Source of the DNA: an uncultured Eubacteriales bacterium
GTDB taxonomy: Bacteria; Bacillota; Clostridia; Oscillospirales; CAG-272
Direction: 5' to 3'
DNA length: 56,164 nt
Assembly (NCBI GenBank): GCA_934503195.1
Contig: CAKSVM010000008.1
Location: 1 to 56,164 of the forward strand
The notes beneath the pieces are model-generated. The model searched no databases and had not been told where the DNA came from. It saw only the letters and a list, made by a program, of their open reading frames with translations. Position 1 is the stretch's first letter. The number at the start of each line of letters is the position of its first letter. Shown here piece by piece: positions 50,525 to 56,164 of this stretch. The position numbers and the translations under genes are program-made.

Positions 50525-51904
50525 CTATAATTCCGGTACTTTCCGGAGCATCATATTTTCGCAGAACATTTCGTCGAACCGCTCGTCTGCCGCGAGCTCG
50601 CGGCAGACCGCGTTCTTCGGCTCAGACGCTCCTTTAAGGATCAGCTCCGCCCCGCGCAAAGCGGCGTTTCCGATCACATCGACCTCGCCGCATTCCGGCA
50701 GAAGTCCGAGACGGACGCAGGCGGGGATGTCAAGTCCGCGGCCGAAATTTCCCGCCACAAGGAGCTTTTTCGGCTTTTCGCCGTCGGTTATGATTCCGAT
50801 TCCGGTCGCGATCGCGCTCTTGGCGAGCTGAAACGCCCGCACGTCGCGCGGCTCGAGAAAAATTCCATCCGCGAACTCGAACGGCTTTTCAAGATACCCG
50901 CTCTCATCGATTATTCCGGCCGAAACCAGCGCGTCGACCGCCGAAATAAGCCCACTTCCGCAGATTCCGACCGCTTTTTTGCCGCCGATCGTGTGCGCGA
51001 TAACGCGGTTTCCGTCAAAATTCACCCGGTCGATCGCGCCTTCGCACGCCCGCGTACCGCAAGAAATATCCGCTCCCTCAAGCGCGGGGCCAGCCGCCGT
51101 CGACGCGCAGATCAGCTTCCCGCCCCGCGAAAATACGAGCTCGCCGTTCGTCCCGAGGTCGACTAAAAGCGTTCCGTCGTCCGATTCGCTCCCGCGAAGC
51201 CCCGCCGCCAGCATCGCCGCCGTCGTGTCCGCGCCGATGAACGCCGAAACGCAGCGCGGAAGATACACCCGCCCGCGCAGCCCGACCGACCCGCCGTCAA
51301 TCCAGAACCCGAACAGCGTCGAAGGCGTGAATGGGTCACAAATCATCCCCGATACGTCGCTTCCGGTCAGAAAATGCAGCATCGCCGTGTTCCCGCAGAC
51401 CACCGCGCGATCGTATAAAAAGCCCTCGGTAAGCTGCGAAACAGCAGAGCGAAGCTCCGAAATCAGCTCGTCCATATGTTCCTCCGCCCCAAGACGCGAG
51501 ATCACGTCCGCCCCAAAACGCCGCTGCGGATTAAGCGCGGATCGGTCACAAATCTTCCCGTCTTCGAAATACCTGACCTCGATCGTTGTCGTTCCAATGT
51601 CAACCGCCAGTCCGGACAGGCTCGAATCGGTCACATTTCGTTTTTTCTGATTTTCGCAAATGTTCTGATCGGTCACATTTTGCGTTAGTTTAAGTTTTCG
51701 ATCAGTCACATCAAGAAGCCTGAATTTTCCGACAACCTCAGCCTGACAAGCAAGCCGCCAGCCGTCGTCAAGAAGTCCGCCGAGGATCCGCTTTTCGACC
51801 GCGTTCGGTCCGGAAAGCTCACCGCTCACCCTGACCCGGCATTTTCCGCACTTTCCCGCTCCGCCGCAGGGTTCGTCGGATTTTATGATCTCCGCGAGCT
51901 TCAT
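50525..51904 (-). CDS. RACo-like ferredoxin/ASKHA protein (DUF4445)
   Basis: The 459-residue protein begins with a shortened [2Fe-2S] ferredoxin-like segment: Cys13, Cys19 and Cys22 in PCGGAGKCGKC, and Cys53 in RLACQ. After an unusual linker (about 64-98) comes the ASKHA ATPase part typical of DUF4445: LAVDIGTTTIEVRYF, VCGNTAMLHFLTG, LLVDLGTNGEL and VGICGSGLISAVDAL. Relatives reactivate corrinoid proteins by ATP-driven reduction; no corrinoid methyltransferase is in the window. The first beta strands of a normal ferredoxin domain are missing. The linker repeats VTD three times because the DNA carries TGTGACYGAT repeats. The ATG overlaps the regulator stop (ATGA). Confidence 0.85.
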   Translation of the reverse strand: MKLAEIIKSDEPCGGAGKCGKCRVRVSGELSGPNAVEKRILGGLLDDGWRLACQAEVVGKFRLLDVTDRKLKLTQNVTDQNICENQKKRNVTDSSLSGLAVDIGTTTIEVRYFEDGKICDRSALNPQRRFGADVISRLGAEEHMDELISELRSAVSQLTEGFLYDRAVVCGNTAMLHFLTGSDVSGMICDPFTPSTLFGFWIDGGSVGLRGRVYLPRCVSAFIGADTTAAMLAAGLRGSESDDGTLLVDLGTNGELVFSRGGKLICASTAAGPALEGADISCGTRACEGAIDRVNFDGNRVIAHTIGGKKAVGICGSGLISAVDALVSAGIIDESGYLEKPFEFADGIFLEPRDVRAFQLAKSAIATGIGIITDGEKPKKLLVAGNFGRGLDIPACVRLGLLPECGEVDVIGNAALRGAELILKGASEPKNAVCRELAADERFDEMFCENMMLRKVPEL

Positions 51905-53569
51905 TTTGTCGGAATGTCGGCGAAATAGTAATACCCCTCGCCGCGAACCGCGTGAATCAGCTTCAGACCGAATTTGTCGTCAAGCTTCGTCCGCAAAAAA
52001 CGCACGTAAACGTCAACGACATTCGTATCGCGTGCGTTTTCGTCGTGCCAGAGCGATTTCAGAAGCTCCGAACGGCTGACCGTGATTCCGGGACGTTTGT
52101 AGAGATATTGAAAAAGATCGTACTCGCGCTTTGTCAGCTGTGAACACTTGTCGCCCATAACCACCGACATATCGTCCGGGAAAATCATCACGCCGTTTTC
52201 ATCCTCGTCGGAATTTTCCTCGTCCTGCCTGACTTTTTCGAGAAATCCACGCAGCTCCTCAAGCGCGAACGGGCGGTCGAGAATCAGCACGTTCACCGCC
52301 TCGGAAAGCTGTCCCGCCAGAATTCCGCAGTCAACAAGCACCGCCGCGCGCAGGAGCCGGATGTTCTTTGGAAGCTCGGTCTGCCCCTCAGCCACGAGCA
52401 GTCGGAAATCATTCTCGCTGTCGCTTCCGCGCGGAAATCCCGCCCGGTCAAGTTCGAGCGAAAGCATACGGCCGTAGATATGATCGTTCGCGATCACCTT
52501 GTATTTCACTTTTCATACTTCCTTTCGTTTTATATTTCAGTGTCGGATCAGTCACAAGACAGATTGTCGTCTATTTACAAAAATTTGCGTCAGTGCATGA
52601 TCAGTCACATTTTAAGATTACTAAAGTTAAATCAGTCACGTTCAAAATTTTGCGAGTATCAAATCGGTCACAAACAATATGAGCGGAATCGCCGCCGGGG
52701 CGAGGAGCGATGACATTCCGACCGCGTGCGCCGCGAGCTTCGGCTTGATATCGTAGATCTCGGCGAACATCGCCGTGTTCGCCGCCGTCGGAAGCGCAGT
52801 CATTATCGCCGAAAGAATCACGAATTCATCGGATAATCCGACAATTTTCGCCGCGACTGCGATAGTAAGCGGCAGGACGATCAGCTTCAGGAAGCAGAAG
52901 AGATAGACCTTCCCCGAGCCGAAAATCTTCTTTACCGGTATCGCCGCGAGGAGCGATCCGATCACAAAAGTCGAAAGCGGCGTGCAGATCGCGCCGATAT
53001 ACGACGCCCCGGTCAGAAGAAACGCCGGGAGCTTTAGCTGCCACACATAGAGCGCGAGTCCGATCAGACAGGGCGTCGTGCCGTAATTTATGATCATTTT
53101 CAGCGGACTCATCTTGATCTCATGCCGCACGCGGCCGAGAACGAGCATTCCGTAAGACCACATGAAGAGGTTGAAAGAGATCACATAAAACGAGCCGTAG
53201 AAAAGTCCCTTTGCGCCGAACGCCGCTTCGAGAATCGGAAATCCGATGAAGGCGCAGTTGGCGAAAATCAGCGAAAATTCAAGTATTCTTGACTCCTCAG
53301 CGTCGCGCCAGAGCTTCGCCGCGAAGTGCGAAACGACCGCCAGAAGCGTATGTACGCAAAGGCCTAAAAAGGTCACAAACAGTCCGGTCTTCAGAAGCTC
53401 GGGCGAGTACTCGTTCTTTAAGAGCGCGCCGATCAGCATGAAGGGCTGCCCGACGACAATTACAAGTGTCGAAAGATTCTTCGAGATCTTGTCGTCAATG
53501 ATATTCAGCTTTCTGATTCCGTATCCGACGACCACCATGAAGAGGAGCGTCAGTACCGAATCAGTCACA
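51541..53569 (-). repeat. Array of co-oriented TGTGACYGAT repeats
   Basis: On the minus strand TGTGACYGAT occurs exactly at (plus coordinates) 51541-51550, 51626-51635, 51668-51677, 51701-51710, 52547-52556, 52600-52609, 52663-52672 and 53560-53569. A one-mismatch copy is at 52631-52640. All are in the same orientation. Spacings inside the two clusters are 85, 42, 33 and 53, 31, 32 bases, close to whole helical turns. The motif falls in different reading frames, so DNA rather than protein is conserved. It surrounds the regulator gene at 51901-52509. Confidence 0.7.
51901..52509 (-). CDS. Winged-helix (OmpR/PhoB-type) regulator with degenerate receiver
   Basis: The 202-residue protein has a C-terminal OmpR/PhoB winged helix (about 110-200): LTKREYDLFQYLYKRPGITVSRSELLKSLW, then TNVVDVYVRFLRTKLDDKFG and IHAVRGEGYYYF. 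The N-terminal 100 residues are receiver-like in length (VLVDCGILAGQ, VNVLILDRPFALEELRGFL) but lack the acidic pocket and phosphorylated Asp pattern I would expect. No histidine kinase is adjacent. The start is GTG 52509 after AAAGGAAG. Four TGTGACYGAT-type repeats lie within 165 bases upstream, making autoregulation likely. It overlaps the DUF4445 gene. Confidence 0.82.
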   Translation of the reverse strand: MKYKVIANDHIYGRMLSLELDRAGFPRGSDSENDFRLLVAEGQTELPKNIRLLRAAVLVDCGILAGQLSEAVNVLILDRPFALEELRGFLEKVRQDEENSDEDENGVMIFPDDMSVVMGDKCSQLTKREYDLFQYLYKRPGITVSRSELLKSLWHDENARDTNVVDVYVRFLRTKLDDKFGLKLIHAVRGEGYYYFADIPTK

Positions 53570-53589
53570 ATTTTTATGTCAACGCCCAT
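52642..53589 (-). CDS. AEC family transporter (auxin efflux carrier-like)
   Basis: The 315-residue membrane protein has about ten helices. It shows the AEC/PIN-like pattern: VVGYGIRKLNIIDDKISKNLSTLVIVVGQPFMLIGA, FANCAFIGFPILEAAFGAKGLFYGSFYV, and a second half with LLAAIPVKKIFG and AVAAKIVGLSDEFVILSAIMTALPTAANTAMFAE. Bacterial members move malate, malonate or other organic acids, often out of the cell; the substrate here is unknown. It starts 2 bases after the uracil-DNA glycosylase gene with AAAGGACTGACG before the ATG. Both its first and last codons lie in TGTGACYGAT repeats. Confidence 0.88.
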   Translation of the reverse strand: MGVDIKIVTDSVLTLLFMVVVGYGIRKLNIIDDKISKNLSTLVIVVGQPFMLIGALLKNEYSPELLKTGLFVTFLGLCVHTLLAVVSHFAAKLWRDAEESRILEFSLIFANCAFIGFPILEAAFGAKGLFYGSFYVISFNLFMWSYGMLVLGRVRHEIKMSPLKMIINYGTTPCLIGLALYVWQLKLPAFLLTGASYIGAICTPLSTFVIGSLLAAIPVKKIFGSGKVYLFCFLKLIVLPLTIAVAAKIVGLSDEFVILSAIMTALPTAANTAMFAEIYDIKPKLAAHAVGMSSLLAPAAIPLILFVTDLILAKF

Positions 53590-53591
53590 CG

Positions 53592-54149
53592 TCAGTCCTT
53601 TGAAAGCGCGTCAAGTTTTGCCTTTATCGCCTTCATGTCGACGAGCATATCCTCCTTTTTGTGCGGGTCGCGGAGGAGCGCGGAGGGGTGATAGACGGCG
53701 CACATTTCAAATCCGCCGCGCTCAAACCACACGCCGTGTTCCTTCGTGATCTTGAAATCGGGCTTTATCAGCCGCATCGCCGAGATCCGCCCGAGGCAGA
53801 CGATGAACTTCGGCTTCACAAGCTTCACCTGCTCGCGAAGAAATCCTATGCACGCGTCCTCCTCCTCGGGCTTCGGATCGCGGTTTTTCGGCGGGCGGCA
53901 TTTGAGAATGTTCGCTATGTAAACATCCTCGCGCTTTATGTCGACCGCCTCAAGATAGCGGTCGAAAAGCTTTCCGGCCGCGCCGACAAAGGGAATTCCC
54001 GAAAGATCCTCCTTTTCGCCGGGAGCCTCGCCGACAAACATCAGATCCGCGTTCCGGTTTCCGGTTCCGAAGACCGATTTTGTCCGCGTGGCTCCGAGCG
54101 GGCAGGCATTGCAGGCCGCGCAGGCCGATTCAAGTTCTTCAAAGGTCAT
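53592..54149 (-). CDS. Type-4 uracil-DNA glycosylase with [4Fe-4S] cluster
   Basis: The 185-residue protein has the family-4 UDG motifs: cluster ligands Cys13 and Cys16 in CNACPLGATRTKSVFGTG, motif GEAPGEKED, and the second Cys pair in ILKCRPPKNRDPKPEEEDAC. VCLGRISAMRLI and YHPSALLR follow, the last being the DNA-binding HPSxL loop. It removes uracil from DNA to start base-excision repair. Family-4 enzymes are common in Clostridia and archaea. AGGAGTGAAAAAAT precedes the ATG. It is likely co-transcribed with the AEC transporter 2 bases on, with no obvious functional link. Confidence 0.93.
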   Translation of the reverse strand: MTFEELESACAACNACPLGATRTKSVFGTGNRNADLMFVGEAPGEKEDLSGIPFVGAAGKLFDRYLEAVDIKREDVYIANILKCRPPKNRDPKPEEEDACIGFLREQVKLVKPKFIVCLGRISAMRLIKPDFKITKEHGVWFERGGFEMCAVYHPSALLRDPHKKEDMLVDMKAIKAKLDALSKD

Positions 54150-54180
54150 ATTTTTTCACTCCTGTAATTTTCTGGAAAAC

Positions 54181-54209
54181 GCGGAGAATTCTCCGCTCCT
54201 TATATTATA
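54181..54209 (-). promoter_or_regulatory. Promoter -10 and palindrome between mecA and the UDG gene
   Basis: Minus-strand TATGGTATAAT puts TATAAT at 54209-54204, overlapping the mecA stop codon. GCGGAGAATTCTCCGC (54181-54196) is a perfect 16-base palindrome directly downstream, followed by GTTTTCC on that strand. It may act as a weak mecA terminator, an operator or a leader hairpin for the UDG gene. Confidence 0.55.
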
Positions 54210-54789
54210 CCATACTTCCGAGAATTTTAACAGCCCTTTTTTCACAAATTTCAAAACAATGCTCTTTTATATAATAAATCGCGCCGGAAGGCTTGATTTT
54301 CTGTCCATATTCGCCGATAATCGCGTCGATTCTGAGTCCGTTTTCGAGAAATTCGCGGCAGGTCAGCGACTCCGAGAGAACAAGATAATAATTCTGCCCG
54401 TCCTCGTCCGAAAACGCCGAGGATTCCGACTCCTCCGAATCGAATCCGCCGAGCCTTTTACAGCAGCAAAGCAGATCCGAAAGCGAGTCGAACGCGCCGA
54501 TGTGCGTCACCGAAAATTTCTCACGGGCGTTCGCGGACGGCGGCCTTTCGCCAAGACGGGTTATGTAGATCTCGGCTCCGCCGTCCTTTGACGGGTAGAG
54601 CTGGATGAAAAGCCGGTCGTTTCCGGGGTCGAACCCGAGCTTCCCGGCGTCGGCGAGCAAGGCTTTGAAGGACTGGCGCGACTCGGGATCGCATTCTCCG
54701 TCGACCGCCGACGTGAGGTCATAGTGTTCGACATCGTCGCGGGTCAGCATCAGTTTGAGTTTGCCGGGGCTTATCAGTATGTGTTCCAT
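54205..54789 (-). CDS. mecA: Adaptor protein MecA
   Basis: The 194-residue protein fits MecA: an N-terminal domain with ILISPGKLKLMLTRDDVEHYDLTS, an acidic low-complexity middle (FDSEESESSAFSDEDGQN), and a C-terminal domain with YYLVLSESLTCREFLENGLRIDAIIGEYG. MecA delivers targets such as ComK or Spx to ClpC in Bacillus. ComK-like targets are not evident here, so its clients may differ. CwlD-type and comF genes elsewhere in the window do not add a link. The start is ATG 54789, with GAAAGGAACACCCGC before it. It has its own promoter at 54822-54850. Confidence 0.85.
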   Translation of the reverse strand: MEHILISPGKLKLMLTRDDVEHYDLTSAVDGECDPESRQSFKALLADAGKLGFDPGNDRLFIQLYPSKDGGAEIYITRLGERPPSANAREKFSVTHIGAFDSLSDLLCCCKRLGGFDSEESESSAFSDEDGQNYYLVLSESLTCREFLENGLRIDAIIGEYGQKIKPSGAIYYIKEHCFEICEKRAVKILGSMV

Positions 54790-54821
54790 GCGGGTGTTCC
54801 TTTCAGACTATTCTCTATAAT

Positions 54822-54850
54822 ATTATAAGCGAAAACGCCCGAAAATGAAA
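54822..54850 (-). promoter_or_regulatory. Probable promoter of mecA
   Basis: On the minus strand TTTCAT (54850-54845), a 17-base spacer and TATAAT (54827-54822), 33 bases before the ATG. The -35 is weak. Confidence 0.6.
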
Positions 54851-54925
54851 CACAAAGTTTTTGTAAAAAGAGAATGAAACTGGCAGAACACCAGTAAGAA
54901 TTCCAACATTCTCGAAAAGCACCTG

Positions 54926-54954
54926 AAAAAGGCGGTCCGAAACCGCCTTTTTTT
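54926..54954. terminator. Terminator after the CmpB-like gene
   Basis: AAAAAGGCGGT (54926-54936), loop CCGAA, ACCGCCTTTTTTT (54942-54954). On the minus strand it ends with five Ts and begins 3 bases past the stop of the gene at 54958. Confidence 0.9.
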
Positions 54955-54957
54955 CAC

Positions 54958-55950
54958 TTATCCGATCACCTTCGTCAGGAAATACCCGATCGCGACTCCG
55001 ATTATCAGCGTCATGACGATGTGCGGAATGTCCTCCTTCGTCACCGCGAGCTTCGGCTTTATATCGGCGACCTTCCGCTCGATGTTCTCGTAGGCGACGG
55101 TCAGATTCTCCTTGGCCTCGGCGAGGTTTTCGCGGGTTTTCTCGGCGAGATTCTCGCGCGCCTCGCGCGACTTCTCGCGCGACTTTTCGAGGCTCTCGTT
55201 TATGCTCGCGCGAAGCTCGGAGAGCTTCCTCGAGTTGGTCTTCTTGAGGTTCGGGAAGGCTTCGAGCATACGCTTCGCGCCGCCCTTTTCGGTGATCTGC
55301 TCGGACAGAGTGTCGAATTTTTTCTTCAGCTCAAGCGTCTCCCCCGAGAGGAAGCCGCCGACGCTGTTCGAGTTTTCCTTCAGCTTCGCGGCGATCGTGT
55401 TCATCACGCGCATCTTCTTCTTGATTCCGGCGATTGTGATTACCGTGAACGCGAGATCCGAAATCATCAGCCCGAGGACGCAGAACAGGAGAATCGCGCC
55501 GACCGTGTTCCGCAGCGCGGACGCGATCATGTCGGTGAACGGAAGCACGAGCTTCACGACGAAGACGCAGGCCACGCCCCAGATCAGCGAGAACTTGAGG
55601 CAGATGTAGCCGCCGAGATTGAACGGCTCGTCGGTGTAATCCCACCATTTCTGGTGGAAAACCTTTTCAAGCACGAACCCGGTTACGAATTCGATAAACG
55701 ACGTGACGATGACCGAGCCGATGAAAAGCACGATGAGATTCCCCGAGAGCGGGCGAAGGGTTATCGCGACGATGACCATTCCGAAGCCGTAGATCGGACA
55801 CCACGGCCCGTTCAGGAATCCGCGGTTGACGAACTTTCCCAAAACGAGCGCGGCGTAGATGACTTCGAGCATATACCCGACTATCGCGTAGAGCAGGAAG
55901 TAGACGAGAATGTCCGAGAACGACATTCCCGAAATAATCGGTGTGAACAT
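54958..55950 (-). CDS. Putative ABC-transporter permease-like membrane protein (CmpB/PF06541 family)
   Basis: The 330-residue protein has an N-terminal membrane part (about 1-170) with the PF06541 pattern: FLLYAIVGYMLEVIYAALVLGKFVNRGFLNGPWCPIYGFG, then FVTGFVLEKVFHQKWWDYTDEPFNLGGYICLKFSLIWG. A long charged helical region follows (about 190-295), with repeats of ESREKSREARENLAEKTRENLAEA type, likely a coiled coil. A single C-terminal helix ends it. Despite the family name there is no ATPase partner nearby, and transport is unproven. The coiled coil between membrane parts is longer than usual for the family. GGAGGATAGCTC precedes the ATG. Confidence 0.82.
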   Translation of the reverse strand: MFTPIISGMSFSDILVYFLLYAIVGYMLEVIYAALVLGKFVNRGFLNGPWCPIYGFGMVIVAITLRPLSGNLIVLFIGSVIVTSFIEFVTGFVLEKVFHQKWWDYTDEPFNLGGYICLKFSLIWGVACVFVVKLVLPFTDMIASALRNTVGAILLFCVLGLMISDLAFTVITIAGIKKKMRVMNTIAAKLKENSNSVGGFLSGETLELKKKFDTLSEQITEKGGAKRMLEAFPNLKKTNSRKLSELRASINESLEKSREKSREARENLAEKTRENLAEAKENLTVAYENIERKVADIKPKLAVTKEDIPHIVMTLIIGVAIGYFLTKVIG

Positions 55951-55989
55951 GAGCTATCCTCCGGATGCCAAAAATTTACAGCAGGATGC

Positions 55990-56013
55990 CCGGAGACGGT
56001 TTCCCGCCTCCGG
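55990..56013 (-). other. Hairpin between the hflC-like gene and the CmpB-like gene
   Basis: CCGGAGACGG (55990-55999) pairs with CCGCCTCCGG (56004-56013) with one mismatch around a four-base loop. There is no T run on the minus strand, so the role is uncertain. Confidence 0.4.
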
Positions 56014-56023
56014 ACTTAAGGTA

Positions 56024-56164
56024 TTACGGATTTGTGAGAAGCTTTCCGAGCTTCGAGTCGGCGTCGAGGATGACGGTTTTGTCGTCGCCGGTGAGCGACG
56101 CCTTAAGCGCGTCGAGCGCGCGGAGGAACTCGTAGAATTCCTTCTTCTCGTCGGTGTCGTAGGC
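56024..56164 (-). CDS. HflC/SPFH-domain protease modulator, C-terminal fragment
   Basis: The minus strand is open from the window edge to a TAA at 56026-56024 and gives 46 residues. They read AYDTDEKKEFYEFLRALDAL, then KASLTGDDKTVILDADSKLG and KLLTNP. The pattern EFY.FLR.L.A....GDDKTVILDADSKL is that of the C terminus of HflC/HflK-type stomatin-like proteins, which bind and modulate the membrane protease FtsH. The membrane anchor and SPFH core lie outside the window. The fragment is short, so the family call rests on one motif. Confidence 0.6.
   Translation of the reverse strand, partial: AYDTDEKKEFYEFLRALDALKASLTGDDKTVILDADSKLGKLLTNP

Noticed and set aside
1..56164. CRISPR arrays, prophage, insertion sequences, tRNA or rRNA genes
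   Set aside because: None was seen: no regular long direct repeats, transposase or integrase motifs, or tRNA-like cloverleaf segments were noticed by eye. A tRNAscan or Rfam run could still reveal a missed small RNA.

Overview
The window looks like chromosome of a spore-forming, carbohydrate-degrading Bacillota of class Clostridia, probably an uncultured gut Oscillospirales-type lineage. This rests on germination and spore-cortex genes (dacF-like, gerW/ytfJ with its DUF2953 partner, cwlD), scpA/scpB, a ribosomal L10 leader, FMN and SAM-I riboswitches, AGGAGG ribosome-binding sites, many lipoproteins and AraC-controlled glycosidases. The genus assignment is inference. I saw no phage, IS element, CRISPR array, tRNA or rRNA.

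Layout. 1-13.6 kb: the end of mazG, then a mostly minus-strand housekeeping block: dacF, gerW, DUF2953, scpB-scpA-M50 protease-ysxC, lon, a hidden 57-residue ORF, a frameshifted MATE pump, comF, recD2. 13.7-21.3 kb, plus strand: rpsL-rpsG-fusA-tuf from a consensus promoter; FMN riboswitch-ribU with a legible translational switch; a small export protein; SAM-I riboswitch-metK. 21.4-30.7 kb: Gfo/Idh oxidoreductase, flavin split-barrel protein, GH2, alpha/beta hydrolase, cwlD, and a large membrane-anchored GHL10-amidase fusion. 30.7-38.3 kb: a tightly coupled operon of ECF sigma factor, duplicated ABC-2 permease, three lipoproteins sharing a Cys/His motif, and an ABC ATPase. 38.4-48.5 kb: carbohydrate genes (two solute-binding lipoproteins without permeases, two AraC regulators, GH36, GH16, an M14-like peptidase), interrupted by rplJ-rplL. 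48.6-56.2 kb: minus-strand genes including DUF6873, rpmB, an MBL hydrolase, a RACo-like ASKHA protein, an orphan winged-helix regulator, an AEC transporter, type-4 uracil-DNA glycosylase, mecA, a CmpB-like protein and the end of an hflC-like gene.

Two things stand out. First, the 30.7-38.3 kb operon encodes three lipoproteins that each carry C-x-D-P-L-C-[DN]-H-x(3,4)-C early in the mature protein, together with their own ABC exporter and ECF sigma factor. I know of no assigned function for this combination. Second, around the orphan response regulator (51.5-53.6 kb) there are eight exact copies of TGTGACYGAT, all in one orientation. Within sub-clusters they lie close to multiples of a DNA helical turn apart, and they sit partly inside coding sequence. 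This looks like an operator array for a regulator with a degenerate receiver domain.

Many promoters here share an extended -10, TGTGRTATAAT, often with a well-spaced -35. All coordinates come from reading the sequence. No database search or folding program was run.
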